A stretch of 64,000 bases of DNA from Lachnospiraceae bacterium. Lineage in GTDB: Bacteria; Bacillota; Clostridia; Lachnospirales; Lachnospiraceae. Where the stretch lies: contig JAFLSY010000001.1 in the NCBI GenBank assembly GCA_022510745.1, positions 170,942 through 234,941 of the forward strand, written 5' to 3'. The position numbers and the translations under genes are program-made. The notes beneath the pieces are model-generated. The model made no database searches. It was not told the DNA's origin and worked only from the letters and a program-made list of their open reading frames with translations. Below, one piece after another: positions 36,316-44,561 of this stretch. How positions within the stretch are numbered: position 1 is the stretch's first letter; each line of letters opens with the position of its first letter.

Positions 36316-37056
36316 GTGAAGAATATTTTAAAAAAGAACCAACTTATGATTACTGCACTGGCAATTATGATTGCGGTTGCGGGATATTTACAGTTTACGA
36401 CGAGCAGCCTTGGCGAAGAGGAATATGTACCGGCTTCCGGAGATGTGCAGACGATTACCCAGCCGAACGTAGAGGATTTCTCTTCGGACTTGTTTGGGGA
36501 CGACTACGACTTGAACAGTCTGCTGGATTTATCGGAAGAGGATTTGGAAGGTCTGTCACTGACCGAAATCGAGAGTCTGGATTCGGATTTGGATGAGATT
36601 ACGGAAAACTACCTACCCGATGATGTCATTTTGGCTTCGGGAGAAGCGGAAACGCCTTCAGAGGGAGAAATTCCGGGAGAAGCGCTTTTTGCAAGTTCTG
36701 TTTCTGTGGGCACACTTTCTGAGGCCAGAATGCTAAAAGAGCAGGTAAGGGCTAAGAACAAGGAAACTCTTTTGGAGATCATCAACAGCACCACTTTGAG
36801 CGACGAGCAGAAGCAGAGTGCCGTGGACACCATGGTAGCCATGACGACCATAGCAGAGCAGGAGATGGAGGCTGAAATTCTTTTGGAGGCCAAAGGCTTT
36901 CCGGATGTAGTGGTAAGCATCGGTGACGGCAGCGTGGACGTGGTGGTAAATGCAGCGGACCTGACGGATGCCCAGAGGGCCCAGATAGAGGATATTGTAA
37001 AGAGGAAAACCAATCAGCCTGCGGAAAATATCATTATCAGTACGGTTGTACAGTAA
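36316..37056 (+). CDS. spoIIIAH: Stage III sporulation protein AH
   Basis: A 246-residue mother-cell membrane protein whose extracytoplasmic YscJ-like ring domain pairs with forespore SpoIIQ. Membrane helix at ~11-27, an acidic linker, then the ring domain ending DAQRAQIEDIVKRKTNQPAENIIISTVVQ. GTG start at 36316, ribosome site GGGGAGAATAAG. Last gene of the operon, 82 bp after spoIIIAG. Confidence 0.94.
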   Translation: MKNILKKNQLMITALAIMIAVAGYLQFTTSSLGEEEYVPASGDVQTITQPNVEDFSSDLFGDDYDLNSLLDLSEEDLEGLSLTEIESLDSDLDEITENYLPDDVILASGEAETPSEGEIPGEALFASSVSVGTLSEARMLKEQVRAKNKETLLEIINSTTLSDEQKQSAVDTMVAMTTIAEQEMEAEILLEAKGFPDVVVSIGDGSVDVVVNAADLTDAQRAQIEDIVKRKTNQPAENIIISTVVQ

Positions 37057-37074
37057 GGAAGATTATGGTATACT
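37046..37074 (+). promoter_or_regulatory. Candidate promoter of deoB
   Basis: TTGTAC (37046-37051), 17-bp spacer, TATACT (37069-37074), 42 bp before deoB and overlapping the end of spoIIIAH. It allows deoB expression independent of sporulation. Confidence 0.7.
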
Positions 37075-37116
37075 CACAAAGGTAAGAAAACGATAAAAGT
37101 ACGAAGGGATACATAG

Positions 37117-38268
37117 ATGAAACGAGTATTTTTGATTGTCTTAGACAGTTTCGGGGTGGGCGCCATGCCGGATGCGGAGGCCTTTGGCGACACAGGGGTA
37201 AGTACTTTGGGAACGGTAGCAAAAAGTCCCTTCTTTCACCTGCCCGCCCTGGGGAAACTGGGTCTTTTCAACATAGAAGGTGTAAGCCTCCCGGGCCGAA
37301 AGGAGAGGCCTGTGGGAGCCTATGCCCGTATGAAGGAGGCCTCCATGGGGAAAGATACTACCATAGGGCATTGGGAAATAGCGGGTGTCTGTTCCGGACA
37401 GCCGCTGCCTGTGTATCCGGAAGGGTTTCCCGAGGAAGTGCTGACTCCCTTTAAGGAGCGGACAGGCCGGAGCGTGCTCTGCAATGCCCCCTACTCCGGT
37501 ACGGCGGTCATTGAAGCCTACGGGGAAGAGCATATGCGGACGGGAGCGCTGATCGTCTATACTTCGGCGGACAGCGTGTTCCAGATTGCGGCCCATGAAG
37601 AAATCGTACCGTTAGAGGAACTTTACGAAGACTGCAGGATAGCCAGAGAGATTCTCACAGGCAGACACGGCGTGGGTCGGGTCATTGCCAGACCTTTTGA
37701 GGGCAGACCGGGCAGCTTTGTGCGCACTGCAAGGCGGCATGACTTTTCCTTAAAACCCCCCGGAGTAACCATGCTGAATCAGCTCAATGAGCAGGGAAAA
37801 GATGTGATTGCCGTAGGTAAGATTTTTGATATTTTTGCGGGTGACGGCATAACGGAACATGTCTATACCGCCGGCAATGCAGAAGGCATAGAGCAGCTTT
37901 TCCGGTATCTGGATGAGGATTTTGAAGGACTCTGCTTTGTCAATCTGGTAGATTTTGATATGCTCTACGGACATCGTCGGGACATTGACGGCTATGCAAA
38001 AGCATTGAGCGCCTTTGATAAAGAACTGCCCGGAATTATGGATAAGCTGGGCGAAGAAGATATTCTGATGATAACCGCGGACCATGGCTGTGATCCCGGA
38101 TATATGAAAACCACGGACCACACCCGAGAATACACGCCCTTGCTCATGTATGGAGCCGGAGTGAAGCCAGGCAATTTAGGCACCAGAGAATCTTTTGCGG
38201 ATATCGGGGCTACCGTACTGAAGTACTTTGGCATAGAACCGGCATTTCCAGCGAAGAGCATGCTGTAG
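37117..38268 (+). CDS. deoB: Phosphopentomutase
   Basis: Interconverts (deoxy)ribose 1- and 5-phosphate in nucleoside salvage. 383 residues, alkaline-phosphatase superfamily: MKRVFLIVLDSFGVGAMPDA binds one metal ion, DTTIGHWEIAG carries the phospho-acceptor Thr, and NLVDFDMLYGHRRD and ITADHGCDPG carry the other metal ligands. Ribosome site GAAGGGA. Monocistronic by appearance. Confidence 0.97.
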   Translation: MKRVFLIVLDSFGVGAMPDAEAFGDTGVSTLGTVAKSPFFHLPALGKLGLFNIEGVSLPGRKERPVGAYARMKEASMGKDTTIGHWEIAGVCSGQPLPVYPEGFPEEVLTPFKERTGRSVLCNAPYSGTAVIEAYGEEHMRTGALIVYTSADSVFQIAAHEEIVPLEELYEDCRIAREILTGRHGVGRVIARPFEGRPGSFVRTARRHDFSLKPPGVTMLNQLNEQGKDVIAVGKIFDIFAGDGITEHVYTAGNAEGIEQLFRYLDEDFEGLCFVNLVDFDMLYGHRRDIDGYAKALSAFDKELPGIMDKLGEEDILMITADHGCDPGYMKTTDHTREYTPLLMYGAGVKPGNLGTRESFADIGATVLKYFGIEPAFPAKSML

Positions 38269-38328
38269 AAGAGTATACCGGGCATGGCTGTAAATACTGT
38301 ATGAGAATAATCTTTGGAGGAAAAAAAC

Positions 38329-39924
38329 GTGGCAGCAAACTACGCAAACGAAATAAACAGAAGAAGAACCTTTGCCATCATCTCCCATCCCGATGCAGGC
38401 AAAACCACCCTGACGGAGAAACTCTTACTCTACGGCGGGGCCATCAATTTAGCGGGCAGCGTCAAGGGAAAGGCCACCGCCAGACATGCGGTATCCGATT
38501 GGATGGAAATTGAGAAGGAGAGGGGTATTTCCGTCACCTCCTCCGTACTGCAGTTTGAATATGGCGGTTTCTGCATCAACATACTGGATACGCCGGGACA
38601 TCAGGATTTCTCCGAGGATACCTATCGTACTTTGATGGCGGCGGATTCCGCCGTCATGGTAATCGACGCTTCCAAGGGTGTGGAGGCCCAGACCCGAAAG
38701 CTCTTTAAGGTCTGTGTTATGCGCAAAATTCCCATCTTTACCTTTATCAACAAGATGGACAGGGATGCCAACGACACTTTTGAACTGTTGGATGAAATTG
38801 AAAAAGAACTGGGTATCTCCACCTGTCCGGTAAACTGGCCCATTGGCTCCGGTAAGGGCTTCAAAGGCGTTTATGACCGCAATAAGCAGGCGGTGATTCT
38901 CTATTCCGATACCCAGAAGGGGACGAAGGAGGGCGAAACCACTGAGGTACCCGTGGCAGAAAGAGAGAAGTTAGTATCCTTTATCGGAGAGGACGCGGCG
39001 GACAAGCTCTGTGACGAAATCGAACTCTTAGACGGCGCCAGTGCGGAATTTGATCTGGAAACGGTCAGAGCAGGAGAACTGACTCCGGTATTTTTCGGTT
39101 CCGCCCTGACGAATTTCGGTGTGGAGATCTTCTTAAAGTATTTTCTGGAAATGACTACCACGCCCCTTGCCAGAAAGGCCGATACAGGGCTTGTGGATCC
39201 GGTGGAGAATGAATTTTCCGCCTTTGTTTTTAAAATTCAGGCCAATATGAACAAGGCCCATCGGGACAGGATCGCATTCATGCGTATCTGTTCCGGCAAA
39301 TTTGATGCCAGCATGGAAGTACGCCATGTGCAGGGAGATAAGATCATGCGTCTTTCCCAGCCCCAGCAGCTGATGGCGGATGAGAGAAAAATCCTCTCAG
39401 AGGCCTATGCGGGGGATATTATCGGCGTATTCGACCCGGGCATCTTTTCTATCGGAGATACCCTGTGTATGCCGAAAGAAAAATTCTGTTACGAAGGGAT
39501 TCCTACCTTTGCACCCGAGCATTTTGCCAGAGTGCGCCAGTTGGATACCATGAAGCGGAAACAGTTTATCAAAGGTGTGAGCCAGATCGCGCAGGAAGGT
39601 GCCATTCAGATTTTTCAGGAGTTTAATACCGGCATGGAGGAGATCATTGTAGGCGTGGTGGGCGTGCTCCAGTTTGACGTGTTAAAATACCGTCTGCAGA
39701 ACGAATACAATGTGGAGATCCGCTTAGAGCCGCTGCCCTATGAGCATATTCGATGGATTGAAAACAAGGATTTGGATATAGGAAAGCTCACCGGCACCTC
39801 CGATATGAAGAAAATTCAGGATTTAAAAGGAAATCCGCTCTTACTCTTTGTCAATGCATGGAGCGTGGGCATGACTTTAGAGCGCAATGAAGGATTAGTG
39901 CTCTCCGAATTTGGCCGCAACTGA
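38329..39924 (+). CDS. prfC: Peptide chain release factor 3
   Basis: A GTPase that recycles RF1/RF2 from the ribosome, 531 residues. G1 SHPDAGKTTLTEKLL, DTPGHQDFSEDTYR (G3), NKMDRD (G4), then domains II and III typical of RF3 (VVGVLQFDVLKYRL, EYNVEIRLEPLPYEH). GTG at 38329 is chosen since TTGGAGG lies 8 bp ahead; the in-frame TTG at 38314 is inside that site. Confidence 0.97.
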   Translation: MAANYANEINRRRTFAIISHPDAGKTTLTEKLLLYGGAINLAGSVKGKATARHAVSDWMEIEKERGISVTSSVLQFEYGGFCINILDTPGHQDFSEDTYRTLMAADSAVMVIDASKGVEAQTRKLFKVCVMRKIPIFTFINKMDRDANDTFELLDEIEKELGISTCPVNWPIGSGKGFKGVYDRNKQAVILYSDTQKGTKEGETTEVPVAEREKLVSFIGEDAADKLCDEIELLDGASAEFDLETVRAGELTPVFFGSALTNFGVEIFLKYFLEMTTTPLARKADTGLVDPVENEFSAFVFKIQANMNKAHRDRIAFMRICSGKFDASMEVRHVQGDKIMRLSQPQQLMADERKILSEAYAGDIIGVFDPGIFSIGDTLCMPKEKFCYEGIPTFAPEHFARVRQLDTMKRKQFIKGVSQIAQEGAIQIFQEFNTGMEEIIVGVVGVLQFDVLKYRLQNEYNVEIRLEPLPYEHIRWIENKDLDIGKLTGTSDMKKIQDLKGNPLLLFVNAWSVGMTLERNEGLVLSEFGRN

Positions 39925-39977
39925 CGCTGCGGACCGTGTACGGCCGATATGATACAAGCGTATAGAGAGGTTTTATT

Positions 39978-41246
39978 TTGGCGTATCGTTCAGAATCAGA
40001 GGATTGGAAAAATAAAAAGAAACCGAAATTACTTGGCAGTGAGCTTTTTTGGGGCATTACAGGGATTCTTTTAGGCCTGCTCATTATCCGGCTGAAAGAA
40101 CGGGTAGAGGGAAGCGAGGCTTCTCCCCATGGGCAGACGGAGGAATCCGTCATTTCAGCAGATGAAGTCTCCCCGGAAGAATCGTCTCAGGCGGAGGCTT
40201 ATGATGCAAGTCTCCATCAGGGGCTTTACTGCTACGAACTTTTGACGGAAGCTGAAAAGTGTTGGTACAGGGAAATGTATGGCATTCTGGATACCATGCA
40301 GGAGGAAGGAGAACTTTCCCTGCAGCCGGAGCTCACAGTGGAAGAAGCGGAGCTTGATAAGGTATTCCAGTGTCTGATGAACGATCATCCGGAGCTTTTC
40401 TTTGTTAAGGGCTATACTTATACCCACTACACTTATGCGGGAGAAACCGCCAAGCTGGGTTTTACCGGTATGTATACCATGGATGCCGCAGAAAGGGAAG
40501 AAAAACAAAAACAGATAGAAGCGCAGGCGCTAAAATATCAACAGGGCATCAGTATGCAGGCTTCCGACTATGAGAAGGTAAAATATGTGTATGAGACCAT
40601 TGTGCTGGAAACCGAATATTTAAGGGATGCGGTGGACAGTCAGAATATCTATTCCGTCTTTGTCAACCATGAATCTGTCTGCCAGGGTTATGCCAAGGCA
40701 GCCCAATACCTGCTCATGCAGCTGGGAGTGAGGGCAACGTTAGTCAAGGGGACCGTCTCCGGCGGTGAGAACCATGCCTGGAATCTGGTATGGATCGACG
40801 GAGTCAGCTACTATATGGACGCTACCTGGGGGGACGCGTCTTACCGGATGGAGGAAGGAGAAGAGGAAGCGGAGGATTCCCGGCCTGTTATCAATTACGA
40901 CTATTTATGCGTGACCACGGGACAGCTTACGAAAACCCATGTGATCGATAATGTCGTGCCCCTGCCGGAATGTCTGTCCATAGATGCCAATTACTATGTG
41001 ATGGAAGGCGCTTATTTTACGGACTACGATGAAGCGGCGCTGGCGGCTTTTTTTGAAAAGAGTTATGAAGAAGGCAAAACAGATGTGACGCTAAAATGTG
41101 CGGACGAGGAAGTATTCACATACTTTTGCCGCCGGCTCATAGATGAACAGGGCATTTTTGATTATCTGGATACCGAGGGTGGACCGGTGGCCTATTCAGG
41201 GGATCTCGAACAGTTTTCCATGACTTTTTGGCTTGTGAATGACTAA
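39978..41246 (+). CDS. Membrane-anchored transglutaminase-like protein
   Basis: A 422-residue protein: cytoplasmic N-terminus, one membrane helix (~23-38, LFWGITGILLGLLIIR), an acidic linker, and an extracytoplasmic domain with the transglutaminase-core triad Cys235 (ESVCQGYAKA), His266 (ENHAWNLV) and Asp281 (YMDATWGD). Such domains act as peptidases or in wall/protein cross-linking; the substrate is unknown. TTG start at 39978 after GAGAGG. Confidence 0.85.
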   Translation: MAYRSESEDWKNKKKPKLLGSELFWGITGILLGLLIIRLKERVEGSEASPHGQTEESVISADEVSPEESSQAEAYDASLHQGLYCYELLTEAEKCWYREMYGILDTMQEEGELSLQPELTVEEAELDKVFQCLMNDHPELFFVKGYTYTHYTYAGETAKLGFTGMYTMDAAEREEKQKQIEAQALKYQQGISMQASDYEKVKYVYETIVLETEYLRDAVDSQNIYSVFVNHESVCQGYAKAAQYLLMQLGVRATLVKGTVSGGENHAWNLVWIDGVSYYMDATWGDASYRMEEGEEEAEDSRPVINYDYLCVTTGQLTKTHVIDNVVPLPECLSIDANYYVMEGAYFTDYDEAALAAFFEKSYEEGKTDVTLKCADEEVFTYFCRRLIDEQGIFDYLDTEGGPVAYSGDLEQFSMTFWLVND

Positions 41247-41261
41247 ACTTTATGATATACT
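41233..41261 (+). promoter_or_regulatory. Candidate promoter of the Asp23-nusB-xseAB run
   Basis: TTGTGA (41233-41238), 17-bp spacer, TATACT (41256-41261). It starts a transcript with a ~100-nt leader that contains the palindrome at 41300-41327. Confidence 0.65.
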
Positions 41262-41299
41262 GACCTTATTCGAGGTATGAAGCGGCCGGATGGCCATCC

Positions 41300-41327
41300 A
41301 TACCATGAGCACTTGTGCTCATGGTAT
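41300..41327 (+). repeat. 13-bp perfect palindrome in the Asp23-family leader
   Basis: ATACCATGAGCAC, TT, GTGCTCATGGTAT. A shorter palindrome GGATGGCCATCC lies just before it. No T-run follows, so it is not a terminator. It may be an RNA stem or a protein-binding site. Confidence 0.85.
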
Positions 41328-41366
41328 ACTATGCACGTGAGTGAATGAGCGCAGGAGGATAAACAA

Positions 41367-41744
41367 ATGGAAGATAAAAACACACATGTTTTACATGATG
41401 ATGAGAATATTGGTGCAGTACAGATAGCGGATGATGTGGTTACCATGATAGCGGCCCTTGCTGCCAAGGAAGTGGAAGGCGTGGCTGCCATGAGCGGCAA
41501 CGTGACCGGTGAACTGATGAGCAGAGTGGGCAGAAAGAACCTTACGAAGGGCGTCAAGGTTGAAATTCTGAACAAGAACGTCAAGGTCAATCTGTATGTG
41601 ACCGTGGAATACGGCTACAATATTCCCGCCATCAGTCAGCAGATCCAGGGCAAGGTAAAGAGCGCCATTGAGAATATGACCGGGCTGCAGGTAACGGATG
41701 TGAATATCCGGATTGCCGGTGTCAGTATGCCGAAGAGTAAGTAA
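41367..41744 (+). CDS. Asp23/Gls24 family envelope stress protein
   Basis: A 125-residue cytoplasmic protein of the Asp23/Gls24 (YqhY-like) family: GAVQIADDVVTMIAALAAKEVEGVAAMSG, VEILNKNVKVNLYVTVEYGYNIPAISQQIQGKVKSAIENMTGLQV. YqhY of Bacillus lies beside nusB and acc genes and is linked to fatty-acid synthesis. Here it also directly precedes nusB, by 22 bp. GCAGGAGG before the ATG. Confidence 0.92.
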   Translation: MEDKNTHVLHDDENIGAVQIADDVVTMIAALAAKEVEGVAAMSGNVTGELMSRVGRKNLTKGVKVEILNKNVKVNLYVTVEYGYNIPAISQQIQGKVKSAIENMTGLQVTDVNIRIAGVSMPKSK

Positions 41745-41766
41745 ATCGCGGACAGGATAAGCAGAT

Positions 41767-42165
41767 ATGAGCAGACGGGAACTGAGAGAGCAGGTTTTTC
41801 TTTTGCTTTTCAGAGTGGAATTTAATGAATTAGAAGATATGCCGGAGCAGATGCGGATGTTCTTAGAGGACGACGAGTCTGCAAGGAGCGTGGCAGATGC
41901 GGACTATATTGCCGCAAAGTACGGCAGGATCATGGAGAAACTGTCCGAGATAGACGGGCAGATCAATGCAAAGGCTGAAAACTGGGATGTGAGCCGTATG
42001 GGAAAGGTGGAACTGACCTTGCTGCGGCTGGCGCTGTACGAGATGCAGTACGATGAGGACGTTCCGGTAAGCGTAGCCATAAACGAAGCGGTAGAACTGG
42101 CCAAGAAGTTCGGGCAGGACAATGCCGGTGCATTTGTCAATGCCGTCTTGGCTAAATTTGCATAG
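41767..42165 (+). CDS. nusB: Transcription antitermination factor NusB
   Basis: A 132-residue all-helical boxA-binding antitermination factor for rRNA operons. MSRRELREQVFLLLFRVEF at the start and VPVSVAINEAVELAKKFGQDNAGAFVNAVLAKFA at the end are diagnostic. It lies within the long co-directional run; the following xseA starts 14 bp later. Confidence 0.96.
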   Translation: MSRRELREQVFLLLFRVEFNELEDMPEQMRMFLEDDESARSVADADYIAAKYGRIMEKLSEIDGQINAKAENWDVSRMGKVELTLLRLALYEMQYDEDVPVSVAINEAVELAKKFGQDNAGAFVNAVLAKFA

Positions 42166-42179
42166 GACCGGTGGTCAGA

Positions 42180-43412
42180 ATGCAGAATATTTATACAGTA
42201 GCACAAGTGAATGCATACATAAAAAATATGTTCACGCAGGATTTTATGTTACAGTCGGTTTTCATTAAAGGTGAGGTAAGCAACTGTAAATATCATTCTT
42301 CTGGACATATTTATTTTACTTTAAAGGATGAAAAAGGAACTCTCGCCTGCGTTATGTTCAAAGGCAGCAGGGATGGACTGAAATTCACCTTACAGGAGGG
42401 ACAGCAGGTCGTAGTGGGCGGCAGTGTGGATGTCTATGAGCGGGACGGCAAGTACCAGCTCTATGCCCGACAGATCGTCAAAGACGGCAAGGGATTTCTC
42501 TATGAAAGATTTGAGGAACTGAAAAAGGAATTAGAGGAACGGGGTATGTTTGCTGCAGAGTACAAACGTCCCGTTCCAAAGTATATACGCACCCTGGGTG
42601 TAGTAACGGCGCCTACGGGAGCGGCAGTCCGGGATATCATTAATGTGGCAAAAAGGCGCAATCCTTACATACAGATCATTCTCTATCCGGCCATCGTCCA
42701 AGGGGATATGGCGGCGGAGAGTATCTGCAACGGCATCCGGGCATTAGAACAAAAAGGTGTGGATGTGATGATCGTGGGGCGGGGTGGCGGCTCTATGGAA
42801 GATATGTGGGCCTTTAACGAGGAGATTGTGGCGCAGGCCGTCTTCGACTGCGAGGTTCCCATCATTTCCGCAGTAGGACATGAAACCGATACCACCATCA
42901 TCGATTATGTTTCAGACTTGCGAGCCCCCACACCCTCGGCGGCAGCCGAGCTGGCAGTCTATGATTACGAGCAGGTCTGGGGGATTTTGGAAGAGTATGC
43001 GGCCGCACTGGCAAGACCCCTGCAGCGAAAAATAAAAGAGCAGCGGGAGCGGGCGGATAAACTGCGGATGCAGTTAGGCTATAGGAGCCCTGCGGGACGT
43101 ATCCGGGAGAAGAGAATGCGGGCGGTAAGCTTAGAGGAGGCCTTAGGCAGGGGCATGGAACGCAAGCTTGAGGATAGGCGCCACCGATTGGCCCTGCTTT
43201 TGGAACAGTTTAAGGGGCTTTCGCCTTTAACGAAGCTGAATCAGGGCTACTCCTATGTGGAGGATGCGCAGGGGCGGGCAGTCAGACATGTGGCGCAGGT
43301 GCATCCGGGAGACGAGCTGACAGTAAACGTTACGGACGGACAGATTTACGTCCGGGTCAAAGACAAGCATGAAAAGGAGAGAGAGGATGTCTTTAGAGGA
43401 GAAGTTTGTTAA
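42180..43412 (+). CDS. xseA: Exodeoxyribonuclease VII large subunit
   Basis: Single-strand-specific exonuclease with XseB. 410 residues: N-terminal OB fold (QNIYTVAQVNAYIKNMF... SSGHIYFTLKDEKGTLACVMFKG), catalytic domain with RGGGSMEDMWAFNEE and AVGHETDTTIIDYVSDLRAPTPSAAAE, then a coiled coil and C-terminal tail. ATG at 42180; the upstream GTG at 42171 adds three residues only. Confidence 0.96.
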   Translation: MQNIYTVAQVNAYIKNMFTQDFMLQSVFIKGEVSNCKYHSSGHIYFTLKDEKGTLACVMFKGSRDGLKFTLQEGQQVVVGGSVDVYERDGKYQLYARQIVKDGKGFLYERFEELKKELEERGMFAAEYKRPVPKYIRTLGVVTAPTGAAVRDIINVAKRRNPYIQIILYPAIVQGDMAAESICNGIRALEQKGVDVMIVGRGGGSMEDMWAFNEEIVAQAVFDCEVPIISAVGHETDTTIIDYVSDLRAPTPSAAAELAVYDYEQVWGILEEYAAALARPLQRKIKEQRERADKLRMQLGYRSPAGRIREKRMRAVSLEEALGRGMERKLEDRRHRLALLLEQFKGLSPLTKLNQGYSYVEDAQGRAVRHVAQVHPGDELTVNVTDGQIYVRVKDKHEKEREDVFRGEVC

Positions 43413-43584
43413 GCTGGAGGATGCGGTAAGAAGGCTGGAGGACGAGGACATTTCTTTAGAGGAGTCCTTTCAGGTATATAAAGAGGGCATGGAACTGTTA
43501 AAGCAGTGTAATGCGGATATTGACCGGGTGGAAAAGCAGGTGCTTGCAATCTCGGAGGAAGGGGAGTTGACGCCCTTTGAGTAG
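43387..43584 (+). CDS. xseB: Exodeoxyribonuclease VII small subunit
   Basis: A 65-residue helical partner of XseA: MSLEEKFVKLEDAVRRLEDEDISLEESFQVYKEGMELLKQCN. It overlaps the xseA end by 26 bp; AAGGAGAGAGAGG inside xseA is the ribosome site. The in-frame ATG at 43369 is too early for the family. Confidence 0.95.
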   Translation: MSLEEKFVKLEDAVRRLEDEDISLEESFQVYKEGMELLKQCNADIDRVEKQVLAISEEGELTPFE

Positions 43585-43600
43585 GCGCCGGAAAAGTCAG

Positions 43601-44533
43601 ATGGAAGAAACGGAAAAGCTTGCTTTTAAAAAAATACTGGAAGAAAAAGCGCAGGCAATAGAAGAGGTGATAAAAGCCTATCTTCCTGAGAAAGAAGGAC
43701 TGCAGCGAACAGTCATTGAGGCCATGCATTACAGCGTACTGGCCGGTGGCAAAAGGCTGCGCCCCATGCTGATGCAGGAAACCTACAAATTCTGCGGCGG
43801 GCAGGGGGAGTGCATTAAGCCCTTTATGGCCGCTATGGAAATGATACACACGTACTCTCTGGTACACGACGATCTGCCGGCTATGGACAACGATGAATAC
43901 AGGCGGGGACGCAAGACCACCCATGTGGTATACGGGGAGGGCATGGCAGTACTGGCGGGAGACGCACTGTTAAACTATGCATTTGAAACGGCCTTAAAAG
44001 TTTTTCATACCTGCGAAGTGGACGGCGTGCCCTTGACGGACCGTTACCGCGCGGGGGCAAAAGCCTTATCCATACTGGCAAATAAGGCCGGCATCTATGG
44101 CATGATCGGGGGACAGAACGCGGACATTGAAGCGGAGCAGGCTGCGGAAACAGACCTCTCCCGGCTGATCTTCATCCATGAGCACAAGACCGCGGCGCTC
44201 ATCGAGGCTTCCATCATGATCGGTGCAGTACTTGCCGGAGCAAAAGAGGAAACCGTAAAAGCGTTAGAAGAGTGTGCGTCCCATATCGGTATCGCCTTTC
44301 AGATCCAAGACGACATACTGGATGTGGTCGGAGATGTAGAGAGCTTAGGAAAGCCCATAGGCAGCGACGAGAAGAATCACAAGCAGACCTATGTGACCTT
44401 GGTGGGATTAAAAGAGGCCGAAAGAGAAGTAAAGGCCCGCTCCGAGAAGGCGCTCTCCATTTTAAAGAGCTTGTCTGGGGATTCTTCCTTTTTACAGGAC
44501 TTGATAAAGTATCTCATTCACAGAAATAAATAA
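43601..44533 (+). CDS. ispA: Polyprenyl (farnesyl) diphosphate synthase
   Basis: Condenses IPP with DMAPP/GPP to farnesyl diphosphate. 310 residues; first Asp-rich motif DDLPAMDND, second QDDILDVVGD, plus GGKRLRPML. The start is uncertain: ATG at 43601 with a weak GGAAAA site, or TTG at 43577 overlapping xseB with GGGGAG 9 bp ahead, which would add eight residues. It sits before dxs as in many Firmicutes, so isoprenoid synthesis genes are grouped. Confidence 0.93.
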   Translation: MEETEKLAFKKILEEKAQAIEEVIKAYLPEKEGLQRTVIEAMHYSVLAGGKRLRPMLMQETYKFCGGQGECIKPFMAAMEMIHTYSLVHDDLPAMDNDEYRRGRKTTHVVYGEGMAVLAGDALLNYAFETALKVFHTCEVDGVPLTDRYRAGAKALSILANKAGIYGMIGGQNADIEAEQAAETDLSRLIFIHEHKTAALIEASIMIGAVLAGAKEETVKALEECASHIGIAFQIQDDILDVVGDVESLGKPIGSDEKNHKQTYVTLVGLKEAEREVKARSEKALSILKSLSGDSSFLQDLIKYLIHRNK

Positions 44534-44561
44534 AGTATGTTTCAAAAACAGAGGTGGCTAT

